NCBI RefSeq assembly: GCF_007990525.1
Contig: NZ_AP019823.1
Span: 1,054,001 to 1,118,000 of the forward strand
Source: Leptotrichia hofstadii
GTDB lineage: Bacteria; Fusobacteriota; Fusobacteriia; Fusobacteriales; Leptotrichiaceae
DNA: 64,000 bases
Direction of reading: 5' to 3'
Shown here: positions 53,366 through 61,814 of the stretch, piece after piece
Position numbering within the stretch: position 1 is the first letter of the stretch
Layout: the number at the start of each line of letters is the position of its first letter
Program-made: the position numbers and the translations under genes
The notes under the pieces: model-generated
Database searches by the model: none
Seen by the model: the letters and a program-made list of their open reading frames with translations, nothing else
Told to the model about the DNA's origin: nothing

Positions 53366-54346
53366 ATGAATGAAAAATATGAAGTTGAAAATGAATTTGA
53401 AGATGAAATAGATGTTGAAAATAGTGAAAATGAGGAAAATATTGTTGTTTTAAATGAAGAGGCAGGGAGCAGGATTGATAAATTTTTGTCGGAAAGGCTG
53501 GAGTTGACACGGACACGCATTCAACAGCTTATAAAAGATGAAAATATTTTGGTAAATGAAAAAAAAACAAAGCCTGCTTATAAAATTGAAGAAAATGATA
53601 CAATAAAAGTTGTAATTCCAGAACTGGAAACTGTTGAAATAAAACCTGAAAACATTGATATTGAAATAATTTATGAAGATAATGATTTGGCAGTTATAAA
53701 TAAAAAAGCTGGAATTGTCGTACATCCTGCAAACGGACATTATTCGGGAACGCTTGTAAATGCAATTTTGTATCACATCAAAGATTTGTCAGGAATAAAT
53801 GGAGAAATCCGTCCTGGCATTGTGCATAGGCTAGACAAGGACACAAGCGGACTTTTAATAATCGCCAAAAATGACAAGGCACATCTAAAATTGTCACAAA
53901 TGTTTCACGATAAAACTGTAAAAAAAACTTATCTTGCAATTTTAAAAGGAAAACTAAACAAAAAAAGCGGAAGAATTGTAACACAAATTGGGCGTGATAA
54001 AAACGACAGGAAGAAAATGACCGTAATAAATGACTTAAATTCAGGAAAAACTGCAATTACAAATTACGAAGCAATTTCACAGACGGAAAAATTTACGCTT
54101 GTTAAAGTTCATATTGAAACTGGAAGAACTCACCAAATAAGAGTTCACATGAAATATTTAGGATACCCAATTCTAGGTGACAGTGTCTACGGCAGAACAG
54201 ACACCGAAAAACGCCAAATGCTTCATGCCTACAAATTGGAATTTGAACATCCAATTACAGAAGAAGAAATAGAATTTATTGCAGAATTACCTGAAGATTT
54301 TGAAAAGGCATTGAAAAAATGTGGGCTAGAATTTGAAATTTTTTGA
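53366..54346 (+). CDS. RluA/RluD family 23S rRNA pseudouridine synthase
   Basis: A 326-residue protein. Residues 1-30 are an acidic extension. An S4 RNA-binding domain follows (SRIDKFLSERLELTRTRIQQ), then the catalytic domain with IVHRLDKDTSGLLI (catalytic Asp), KTYLAILKG, and HIETGRTHQIRVHMKYLG then PILGDSVYG. The S4 domain and length suit RluD. The ATG lacks a strong ribosome site. Confidence 0.93.
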   Translation: MNEKYEVENEFEDEIDVENSENEENIVVLNEEAGSRIDKFLSERLELTRTRIQQLIKDENILVNEKKTKPAYKIEENDTIKVVIPELETVEIKPENIDIEIIYEDNDLAVINKKAGIVVHPANGHYSGTLVNAILYHIKDLSGINGEIRPGIVHRLDKDTSGLLIIAKNDKAHLKLSQMFHDKTVKKTYLAILKGKLNKKSGRIVTQIGRDKNDRKKMTVINDLNSGKTAITNYEAISQTEKFTLVKVHIETGRTHQIRVHMKYLGYPILGDSVYGRTDTEKRQMLHAYKLEFEHPITEEEIEFIAELPEDFEKALKKCGLEFEIF

Positions 54347-54464
54347 TTTTTTTAAATATTCATTCTAATTAAATGAATAATTATAGTTAAATTAAAAATA
54401 TCGAATTTATAAGTTATTAGTATTAGATAAATTAATTAGAAATTTTTGTGTCAAGTGGGAGTGT

Positions 54465-54498
54465 AGAGGTATGGCGTTTAATACCTCTGTGTTAAAAA
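54465..54498 (+). repeat. Hairpin motif with GGCGTYTR loop, copy 2
   Basis: AGAGGTAT (54465-54472) and ATACCTCT (54481-54488) form an 8-bp stem with loop GGCGTTTA, then GTGTTAAAAAA. It is homologous to the element at 44350 and may act as a terminator, but the conserved loop suggests more. Confidence 0.45.
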
Positions 54499-54599
54499 AA
54501 CTAATAAAAATATTAAATTTGAAATAGAATTTGAGAAACTAATTTAAGATTATCAAATTTTAAGTTTAGAAATATTATAAAAAGTAAAGGAATATGCTT

Positions 54600-55214
54600 A
54601 TGGATAAAAAAAATGAATTAATGGAATTTGACGAAAAATATAATAAGATTGTTGTTGGGGTTGATGAGGCTGGTAGAGGGCCTTTGGCAGGGCCAGTCGT
54701 GGCTGGAGCTGTAATTGTGATTCAGGATTTCCCAGAATTGCAGGAGATTAATGATTCGAAGAAGTTGACTGAGAAAAAAAGGGAAAGATTGTTTGAAGCG
54801 ATAGAAAAGAATTGTATCGTGGGAATCGGAATCGCTTCAGAAAAAGAAATTGATGAGATGAATATTTTGAATGCAACATTTCTAGCAATGCGTCGAGCGA
54901 TAAATCAAGTGACTGAAAAATCAGCATTTGATATAGTTCTAGTTGATGGTAATCATTTGATTCGAGAGTATGAAGGAGAGCAGGAATGCATTGTAAAGGG
55001 AGACAGCAAATCATTAGCTATTGCGACAGCTTCGATTGTGGCAAAGGTTACAAGAGACAGAATGCTTTGTGAGATTGCAAAGGAATTTCCTGAGTATGAA
55101 TTTGAGAAACATAAAGGATATGGAACTAAGAAACATAGGGAGATTTTACTTGAAAAAGGGGCTTGTAGGTATCATAGGAAGATGTTTTTGAAGAAGATAT
55201 TGGGAAATCAGTAA
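54600..55214 (+). CDS. rnhB: Ribonuclease HII
   Basis: Removes ribonucleotides from RNA-DNA hybrids. The 204-residue protein has VVGVDEAGRGPLAGPVVAGA (catalytic Asp-Glu), INDSKKLTEKKRERL, VDGNH and VKGDSKSLAIATASIVAKVTRD, and HKGYGTKKH near the C-terminus. The ATG at 54600 fits the AAAGGA spacing better than the ATG at 54594. Confidence 0.96.
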   Translation: MDKKNELMEFDEKYNKIVVGVDEAGRGPLAGPVVAGAVIVIQDFPELQEINDSKKLTEKKRERLFEAIEKNCIVGIGIASEKEIDEMNILNATFLAMRRAINQVTEKSAFDIVLVDGNHLIREYEGEQECIVKGDSKSLAIATASIVAKVTRDRMLCEIAKEFPEYEFEKHKGYGTKKHREILLEKGACRYHRKMFLKKILGNQ

Positions 55215-55238
55215 AATAATCATATTTAGGAGTAATTT

Positions 55239-56423
55239 ATGGAAAGTGAATTAAAAAAAATATTAAATACAATTTACCAAGAAGAAAAAAAACTAACTAT
55301 AGAAGAATACATGAATTTAAATAGAGGTATTTGTATTAATCCATTAAGAATATGTGGAATAAAATATATAAAAGAAAATATTAATAAGGTAACGTTTCGA
55401 GAGGAAATTGTCAATTTACAAAAAGAAAAATTAGAGCAACAAATACAAAAAGAAAAATTAAAAAAAATTGATATAAAAAATAAAGAAATATATGAAAAAA
55501 ACATACGAAGAATAGAAAAAGAGAAAAAAGAAATTGATTTCTTAAAAATGATTCATAATTTTAAAATATATTATGAAGATGCAAATTATGAAATGTCAAT
55601 AGAGGAATTTGTGTATAATGAAATTTTAAAATTGTTGTATGAAAAATACAGAAGTATTGTAGAAGAACCAGATTATAAAATAAATGAAAAAAATAATATG
55701 TTAGAAAAAACTTATGAGTTTATCAATGATGACACGCAGTATAAAAAATATAAATTATTGAAGATAAATAAATACAGAAAGCTAATAAAAATACGTTTTT
55801 TTTGTTTAAAGGATGTAAGAATGAAAACTAATAATTATATCATGTTAGATAATCATTTATCAGAAAAAATTTGTGAAAAATTAAAGCAATTAAAAGATAA
55901 AAAATATATAAAAGATTTGTCTTTAAAACCTAATTATTATTTAGGAATTTTAGAAAAAATTCCGAGTGCAGAAGATATAAATTTTGGAAAAACATTTAAA
56001 TTTGAAAATTTAAAAGAAATTTTACCAACTAAGTTAGTTTCTTATGAAAAAGGTGAAAATTTATGGATTAATATTGAAAGAAACAGTATCACTTTTGAAG
56101 AAATTTCTGAAAATTTTGAAATTATAGAAGATGATATTATAAAAACTCAAGTAATACATTGTGAATATTTTGAAAAAGCAGGGAAATTTTATATCTCTCA
56201 TATGGATCATGAATATATTTTTTACTCTATTGAAGAATATGAAAAAAGACTATGTGATATAAAACAAAAAGGAAAAGCCTTAAAAAAAGTAAAAACATTT
56301 AAAATTGATAATTCTGAAATTCCTTTTATATTAGATGACGGAACAAATATCTTGTTATTTTTTTTAAATGAATATTTTAATTCTGAAAAATTATTGCTAG
56401 AATATTTTGAAAATATAAATTAA
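55239..56423 (+). CDS. Large hypothetical protein with coiled coil
   Basis: A 394-residue charged protein. Residues 60-105 form a long Lys/Glu coiled coil (KEKLEQQIQKEKLKKIDIKN...). The rest alternates helices and strands, with a C-terminal block (GKFYISHMDHEYIFYSIEEY) of unknown kind. No signal peptide. AGGAG precedes the ATG. Codon use is even more AT-rich than in rnhB next to it, which may mark it as accessory. No family recognised. Confidence 0.6.
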   Translation: MESELKKILNTIYQEEKKLTIEEYMNLNRGICINPLRICGIKYIKENINKVTFREEIVNLQKEKLEQQIQKEKLKKIDIKNKEIYEKNIRRIEKEKKEIDFLKMIHNFKIYYEDANYEMSIEEFVYNEILKLLYEKYRSIVEEPDYKINEKNNMLEKTYEFINDDTQYKKYKLLKINKYRKLIKIRFFCLKDVRMKTNNYIMLDNHLSEKICEKLKQLKDKKYIKDLSLKPNYYLGILEKIPSAEDINFGKTFKFENLKEILPTKLVSYEKGENLWINIERNSITFEEISENFEIIEDDIIKTQVIHCEYFEKAGKFYISHMDHEYIFYSIEEYEKRLCDIKQKGKALKKVKTFKIDNSEIPFILDDGTNILLFFLNEYFNSEKLLLEYFENIN

Positions 56424-56774
56424 AAAAATTATCAATATTTAGATATTGTAATATTATTAAATTTATAATATAAATAAAGACTTTTGTGTATAAAAATTTT
56501 TCCTTTATAAATCCCTTATTTATTTGGGAAAATAAAAAAATTAACTTTTTTAAAAATTTTAAAATAAATAAAATTGAGAAAATATTTAAAGAAAGTGGAT
56601 TAGAGTGGAAAGATAAGGAAAAAAATTAAAAAAATCAAATAATAAAAAAAGAAGAGGAAATTTTCCAGTCTTGAAAAATAAGTAAAAAATTGGTATCATA
56701 TAATATAAAATTAAAAGAATAAATATAGATATTTGTGATACAATATTAAAAAAGGGGATGGGACGAGAAATATT

Positions 56775-57122
56775 ATGAATAAAAGGGAAATTGGGTTTAA
56801 GTATGAGAATGTGGCGAAGGAATATTTGATTTTGCAAGGGCTTACGTTTGTTGAGAGTAATTTTTATACCAGGTTTGGGGAGATTGACTTGATTTTTTTT
56901 GAAAAGAGGAGTCAGACGCTGGTGTTTGTGGAGGTCAAATATCGGAAGAATGATTTTTTTGGATCAGCGATTGAGATGGTGACGGAGGATAAGCAGAATA
57001 AGATTCTTGCAAGTTCACAAATTTATCTTTTAAAAAAGGAATGGGATAAAAATGTAAGGTATGATATTGTCGGAGTAAGTCGTGGCTCTAACAGTATTGA
57101 GTGGTTAAAAAATGCGTTTTGA
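56775..57122 (+). CDS. YraN family protein (UPF0102)
   Basis: A 115-residue restriction endonuclease-like fold protein: GFKYENVAKEYLILQGLTFV, then FYTRFGEIDLIFFE (Glu, Asp), then VFVEVKYRKND (Glu-x-Lys) and SAIEMVTEDKQNKILAS. The GEIDLI...EVK residues mirror nuclease active sites. Function unknown, although often near rnhB, as here. The gap 56424-56774 contains AT-rich sequence with no gene that I can support. Confidence 0.93.
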   Translation: MNKREIGFKYENVAKEYLILQGLTFVESNFYTRFGEIDLIFFEKRSQTLVFVEVKYRKNDFFGSAIEMVTEDKQNKILASSQIYLLKKEWDKNVRYDIVGVSRGSNSIEWLKNAF

Positions 57123-57131
57123 GGTGATTAT

Positions 57132-57332
57132 ATGAGAAATGATGAGAAATGTTGCAAATGTGGAGAAGAAATGTTTGAAATGAAAAAGGTGGCAATTCCT
57201 ACAAAAAAAGTTGCTGGAACTCAGATTGCCATTGATACATTTTATTTAAAAATATGTAAAAATTGTGGATATACAGAAATGTACTCAACTAAAATAGTTC
57301 AAAAGGTTGAGGATCCTGTTGAAGGATATTAA
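57132..57332 (+). CDS. Zinc-ribbon protein
   Basis: A 66-residue protein with CCKCGEEM and a second CKNCGYTEMY pair, the layout of the nucleic-acid-binding zinc-ribbon type (zinc_ribbon_13-like). GAGGTGAT precedes the ATG. Its last codons overlap the comF start by 14 bases, so the two are translationally coupled. Confidence 0.8.
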   Translation: MRNDEKCCKCGEEMFEMKKVAIPTKKVAGTQIAIDTFYLKICKNCGYTEMYSTKIVQKVEDPVEGY

Positions 57333-58014
57333 ATTTTTTAAGGAAATAATATTTAATTTTAAAGGAATTTTATTTAGAAACCAGGATATAATTTCAGGGG
57401 TGGAATTAGTTGAGTACGGTATTGTATCGAAGGATACGAAAAATATTCTGAAAAGTTTGAAAAAATTGCGAAAATTAAATAATATTTATTATGTATGGGA
57501 TTACAATAAGGAGTTTAAGAGGTTAATTTATTCTTATAAATATAATCATAGAAAAATCATGGCAAAGTTGATTGCTGAATTGATAAAGGAAGAATTTTAT
57601 TATGTCTTGAAACGTGAAAAGATAGATATTGTCGTGAGTGTGCCTGTCAGCAGAAAAAGAAAGAATGAAAGAGGGTATAATCAGGTTGATGAGATTTTGA
57701 ACTGTCTGAAAGTGAATTATGTTCGGATTGAGAGAATAAAAAATACAAAAAAGATGGCTGAAATTTTGGACGAAGAAGAAAGAAACAGGAATATTGAGGG
57801 AGCTTTTAGGGTTTCTAAGAATGTTGACTTGAGTAATAAAAAAATTTTGATACTCGATGATATTGTAACGACAGGAGCGACACTTAGGGAAATAAAAAAT
57901 AGCATTTTAAGGCAATTTGATAATAAAGATAAAAAAAATGGAAATAATATAAAAATTACTGTTTTTTGTCTGGCTGCGGCTAGGGAGATTAAGGTAAATA
58001 GAGGAGAAATATGA
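57319..58014 (+). CDS. ComF family phosphoribosyltransferase-like protein
   Basis: A 231-residue protein. The PRTase domain shows VVSVPVSRKRKNERGYNQVD, then NIEGAFRV and the PRPP loop KKILILDDIVTTGATLREI. ComF homologs serve in natural transformation. The usual N-terminal zinc finger is absent; interestingly a separate zinc-ribbon gene is immediately upstream and overlapping. TTG at 57319 is favoured as start because GAGGAT lies at 57309-57314; the TTG at 57307 is an alternative. Confidence 0.85.
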   Translation: MKDIKFFKEIIFNFKGILFRNQDIISGVELVEYGIVSKDTKNILKSLKKLRKLNNIYYVWDYNKEFKRLIYSYKYNHRKIMAKLIAELIKEEFYYVLKREKIDIVVSVPVSRKRKNERGYNQVDEILNCLKVNYVRIERIKNTKKMAEILDEEERNRNIEGAFRVSKNVDLSNKKILILDDIVTTGATLREIKNSILRQFDNKDKKNGNNIKITVFCLAAAREIKVNRGEI

Positions 58015-60590
58015 GTTTTAAATTAAAAATGAAAGTTTTATTGTTTTTGGTAAGTTCAGTTGTTTCATTTTCTGCACAAAATGAAAATTTTCAAATGAAT
58101 ATTAAAAATAATGATGTAAACAATCGTGAAGGTTATTTGATTAGTGCAGTAAAAAGAAAAAATAAGAATAAACAGGAAAATATTGAAAATTCAGAGAATA
58201 ATGAAACAGGGCAAAACGAGGAAAATTCAACAGAATCATTGAAATATAGCCAAAGAAATGATGGGGTTATCGACTTGAATTCGTTAGTTCATAAGGAAGA
58301 TTCTGAATTCAGGGTACTTAATGGAAATAATGTAAAGATTATGTTAAGAACGAAAAATAACGATGTTTATTCTGCGGAAGTTGTCTACAGTGGCGGGAAA
58401 AAAATGATGCGTGGAATTGGAAATTATGGCGGTAATGAAATTTTTATGGCTGAAATTCCAAGCAATGTGTCAAGTTATTATTTTGTATTGACTGATGACA
58501 AGACTAAATATTATATGGGAAGAAATATTGCGAAAAATCCTGCAAATGTAGAGAAATTTGAATATTCACGTTCTACAAAGCTTACAACAATTCCAGAATG
58601 GGCTAGAGGCTCAGTTGGATATCAGATTTATATTGATTCATTTAGAAATGGCGATGTGGATAATGATGCGATTTTTAACGAATTTGGGACAGATGACTTT
58701 TCAGAGCCTACTGGAGAAATTCGTTCAGGAACATCTAAGAAAGACTTAGTGCTGGCATATTGGGGTGGAAATGAAAAACCGCAGTTTTCTTTGAATGAAT
58801 GGAACAGTAACTATGAGGAAAAAAATGAATGGGAAGAAAATACGCTAAATGACGTGCAAAACTACACACGTTACTATGGTGGGGATTTACAGGGAATAAT
58901 TGACAAACTTGACTACATCAAAAATCTTGGTGTGGAATACATAATTCTATCATCGCCATTTTATTCGCTTTCAAACCATAAATATGATACGATTTATTTT
59001 AATCATGTGGATCCGTATTTTGGCTACATTGAGCAGACTGGAACATCAAAAGGGCTTGATATAAAGGCAAAAGTTCATAATAACAACGGGGATAAGGAAT
59101 TAAACTTGCTTATTTTCAATCCTGAAACGGATAAAAATTTACTTGACGAGGATTTACTTAATGTAAAAAGCTGGATTTGGACAGATTCTGATTTGCAGTT
59201 GGCAAGCCTTGTAAAACAGGCTCACCAGAAAGGTCTGAAAGTAGTTCTGGAAGTGGCTCCTGATACAACATCAAGCAGATTTTTTGCTAGAAATAATAAA
59301 GAATTTTCCAACTGGTATTTAAAGGATACTGTACTTGACTTAAAAAATCCGCAAGTTAGAAATTACATTGAAAATGCAATGAAAAAATGGATTTTAGGGC
59401 CTGATGAGACTTTTAAAAAAGATGTATATGATGACGGAATTGACGGAATAAGATATGTTTATTACGACAACGAGAATAAAGAATATCTTGCACAAATTAC
59501 AGAAAATTTGAAAAAATATAAACCTGACTTGCTAATTACAGGAGAGGTTTCAAATAGTATTACAAAAGATGTTGAAGATGGGATTTATGACAGTGGGGCA
59601 GATTATAATATTGTCAATAATATTATAAAATATACTGTAAATACTAATCCAAATTACCGAATTAACGGTGTAGAATTTGCAACAAAATTAAATGAGATTT
59701 ATAACAGATATTCAAGCAATCGTTTTAATATGACACAAGTTTTTATTGGGTCGCTTGATACAGATAGAATCTTTAGTGGAATGATAAATCCGAATAGAGT
59801 TTATGATAGAAATAATCAGTCGGATCAGGGATACTTGAATATTCGTCCTGATTTGTATGACGGAACAGCTGTAAGTAAACTTAAAAGAGTCGTTGCAATA
59901 CAAATGATGCTGCCTGCAACACCAGTTATATATTATGGTGATGAAAAGGGAATGTGGGGAGCAGATTCGCCACGAAATAGAAAGCCTATGCTGTGGGAAG
60001 ATTACGCGCCATACGACCCTGAAACAGATAACATAAGCAAATATAAAGACAGACTTAGAAGTTTTCCTAGTGTTGTGGAAGTAAACGAAGTGCAAAAATG
60101 GATTTCATATCCTGTAAACAGCAATGCAGATATAGAAAACCATTATAAAGCATTGCTAAAAGTCAGAAAGGAACATAAAAATCTGTTTAAAAACGGGAAA
60201 TTAAGAATCCTTGAAGTTTACAGCGATCCAAAAACACAAGGTCGTATTGATTCAGAAATATCTGCTTATTTAGCAGATCAGAACAGACGGGCAAAATTGT
60301 ACCAAGGACGTGATTTTACGCCAGCAAGACCAAATACAGACTTTATTTCCTATGAAATTTCAGCTGGAAATGAATCAATGATAATTGTAGTAAATAACGG
60401 AGCAGACGAATATCCATTATCATTGCAGGTACCAAAATTATTTGGATTTTATCGAAATCAGCTGAATTTAAAAGAAAATTACGCAATTTCTGATAAAAAA
60501 ATTCAAATTAACGTAAAACCTTATGAAGTTAAGGTTTTATATAGTAACGCAAAAAACATGTTTGATTCATTTAGACAAAATAAAGATTAA
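58011..60590 (+). CDS. Secreted GH13 (alpha-amylase) family protein with degenerate active site
   Basis: An 859-residue protein starting in an ATGA overlap with comF. A signal peptide (VLLFLVSSVVSFSAQ) is followed by an Asn/Glu-rich spacer, an N-terminal beta domain (about 85-190) and a GH13 barrel from GYQIYIDSFRNGD with YYGGDLQGIIDKLDYIKNLG. The canonical catalytic nucleophile is lost: region II reads DGIRYVYYD, Val483 instead of Asp. Region I reads VVLEVAPDT instead of DVxxNH. The acid/base Glu512 (ITGEVS) and region IV Asp583 (GSLDTDR) remain. It may bind glycan without hydrolysing it. Confidence 0.87.
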   Translation: MSFKLKMKVLLFLVSSVVSFSAQNENFQMNIKNNDVNNREGYLISAVKRKNKNKQENIENSENNETGQNEENSTESLKYSQRNDGVIDLNSLVHKEDSEFRVLNGNNVKIMLRTKNNDVYSAEVVYSGGKKMMRGIGNYGGNEIFMAEIPSNVSSYYFVLTDDKTKYYMGRNIAKNPANVEKFEYSRSTKLTTIPEWARGSVGYQIYIDSFRNGDVDNDAIFNEFGTDDFSEPTGEIRSGTSKKDLVLAYWGGNEKPQFSLNEWNSNYEEKNEWEENTLNDVQNYTRYYGGDLQGIIDKLDYIKNLGVEYIILSSPFYSLSNHKYDTIYFNHVDPYFGYIEQTGTSKGLDIKAKVHNNNGDKELNLLIFNPETDKNLLDEDLLNVKSWIWTDSDLQLASLVKQAHQKGLKVVLEVAPDTTSSRFFARNNKEFSNWYLKDTVLDLKNPQVRNYIENAMKKWILGPDETFKKDVYDDGIDGIRYVYYDNENKEYLAQITENLKKYKPDLLITGEVSNSITKDVEDGIYDSGADYNIVNNIIKYTVNTNPNYRINGVEFATKLNEIYNRYSSNRFNMTQVFIGSLDTDRIFSGMINPNRVYDRNNQSDQGYLNIRPDLYDGTAVSKLKRVVAIQMMLPATPVIYYGDEKGMWGADSPRNRKPMLWEDYAPYDPETDNISKYKDRLRSFPSVVEVNEVQKWISYPVNSNADIENHYKALLKVRKEHKNLFKNGKLRILEVYSDPKTQGRIDSEISAYLADQNRRAKLYQGRDFTPARPNTDFISYEISAGNESMIIVVNNGADEYPLSLQVPKLFGFYRNQLNLKENYAISDKKIQINVKPYEVKVLYSNAKNMFDSFRQNKD

Positions 60591-60596
60591 AAATAT

Positions 60597-60616
60597 GGGG
60601 GCAAGTCCCCCTTTTT
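60597..60616 (+). terminator. Intrinsic terminator after the GH13 gene
   Basis: GGGGG (60597-60601) pairs with CCCCC (60607-60611) around CAAGT and is followed by five T; the GC stem is striking in this AT-rich sequence. Confidence 0.85.
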
Positions 60617-60709
60617 AAAACGTAAATATGCTAAGCAAAAGGGATATTTTTGTTCAAAAAATTGTGGCAATGAGAAATCTGTAAAAAATAAATAAAAAAG
60701 GAAGATAAA

Positions 60710-61789
60710 ATGATACAAAATTCTAAAATAGGAACGTTGGAAGTTGTTACTGGAAGCATGTTTTCAGGAAAAAGCGAGGAACTTATAAGAAGGCTTAGAA
60801 GGGCTGAGTATGCGAAGCAAAAAATTGTAGCATTTAAACATGCTATTGATAACAGATATGGGGAAGAGGGAGTATTTTCGCATGGGAATGACAGTTTTAG
60901 AGCTTATCCCGTGAGTGATGTTTCTCAAATGGAAGAAATTATGGAAAAAAATGTTGATGCGGAAGTAATTGGTATTGATGAAGTGCAGTTTTTTGGGGAA
61001 AAAGTTGTTGAGTTTTGTAAGAAGTATGTAGAATATGGGAAAAGAGTGATTGTCGCAGGGCTTGATATGAGCTTTAGGGCAGAACCTTATGAGCCGGTGC
61101 CAGAACTTATGAGCATTGCTGATCAGGTGGATAAGCTTCACGCAATTTGCATGGTTTGCGGAAAGACTGCTTATGCGAGCCAGCGTCTTATCAATGGGGA
61201 GCCTGCTTATTATGACGATCCGCTGGTTATGGTTGGTGCAAATGAAAATTATGAGGCAAGATGCCGAAGGCATCACATTGTAAGGCATAGAACTGATAAA
61301 AAAGGAAAAATATATTTTGTAGTTGGAACAGAAATTAACGTTGGCAAGAAATTTGTTGAAAAAATGTATGAAGAACAGCTGTTTGAAAATAAAAAAGTGT
61401 CAACAATAGTTATAAAAGGGCAAATGGAGGAAAATGAAAAAAGTGATTTAATAAATTTACGTGAAAAAATAAATTTGGCATTGATTGAAAACGACTATAT
61501 CTTTGTCAGAATTACTGGCGGACTTTTGTTAAAACTGGAAGGAAGCTACAGTATTCTGGACTTTATGTGTGAATTTAGAAAAAATTCAGAAGTTATCATT
61601 GTTTCAAAAAATAAAAAAGGTGTACTTAACCAGATTTTATTAACAGTGGATTTACTAAAAAAATCGGATTTGAACTTGAAGGAAATTGTCTATAAGAATG
61701 GGAGTAGTCACGCTGGGGAAGAAAAGGAAGAAAATGGCGTTATTGAGAAAATATCGAAAATAACGGAAGTTAAATATAGAGAATTGTAA
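60710..61789 (+). CDS. tdk: Thymidine kinase fused to a BioD-like P-loop domain
   Basis: A 359-residue protein, about 160 longer than ordinary type II thymidine kinases. Residues 1-192 are a full TK: P-loop TGSMFSGKSEEL, lasso DEVQFFGE, ADQVDKLHAICMVCGKTA with the zinc cysteines, and RCRRHH. From about residue 198 a second domain begins IYFVVGTEINVGKKF, like the dethiobiotin synthetase start (FVTGTDTxVGKT) but with a changed P-loop. ITGGLLLKLEG and VIIVSKNKKGVLNQILLTVD follow, as in BioD. AAAGGAAG precedes the ATG. The second domain's role is unknown. Confidence 0.88.
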   Translation: MIQNSKIGTLEVVTGSMFSGKSEELIRRLRRAEYAKQKIVAFKHAIDNRYGEEGVFSHGNDSFRAYPVSDVSQMEEIMEKNVDAEVIGIDEVQFFGEKVVEFCKKYVEYGKRVIVAGLDMSFRAEPYEPVPELMSIADQVDKLHAICMVCGKTAYASQRLINGEPAYYDDPLVMVGANENYEARCRRHHIVRHRTDKKGKIYFVVGTEINVGKKFVEKMYEEQLFENKKVSTIVIKGQMEENEKSDLINLREKINLALIENDYIFVRITGGLLLKLEGSYSILDFMCEFRKNSEVIIVSKNKKGVLNQILLTVDLLKKSDLNLKEIVYKNGSSHAGEEKEENGVIEKISKITEVKYREL

Positions 61790-61814
61790 AAAATAATGAA
61801 AAAAAAGGAGAAAT

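Noticed and set aside
60600-60694. Short Cys-containing frame (KYAKQKGYFCSKNCGNEK) after the GH13 terminator
   Set aside because: No start codon or ribosome site, overlaps the terminator, only about 34 codons; may be a remnant but cannot be supported as a gene.
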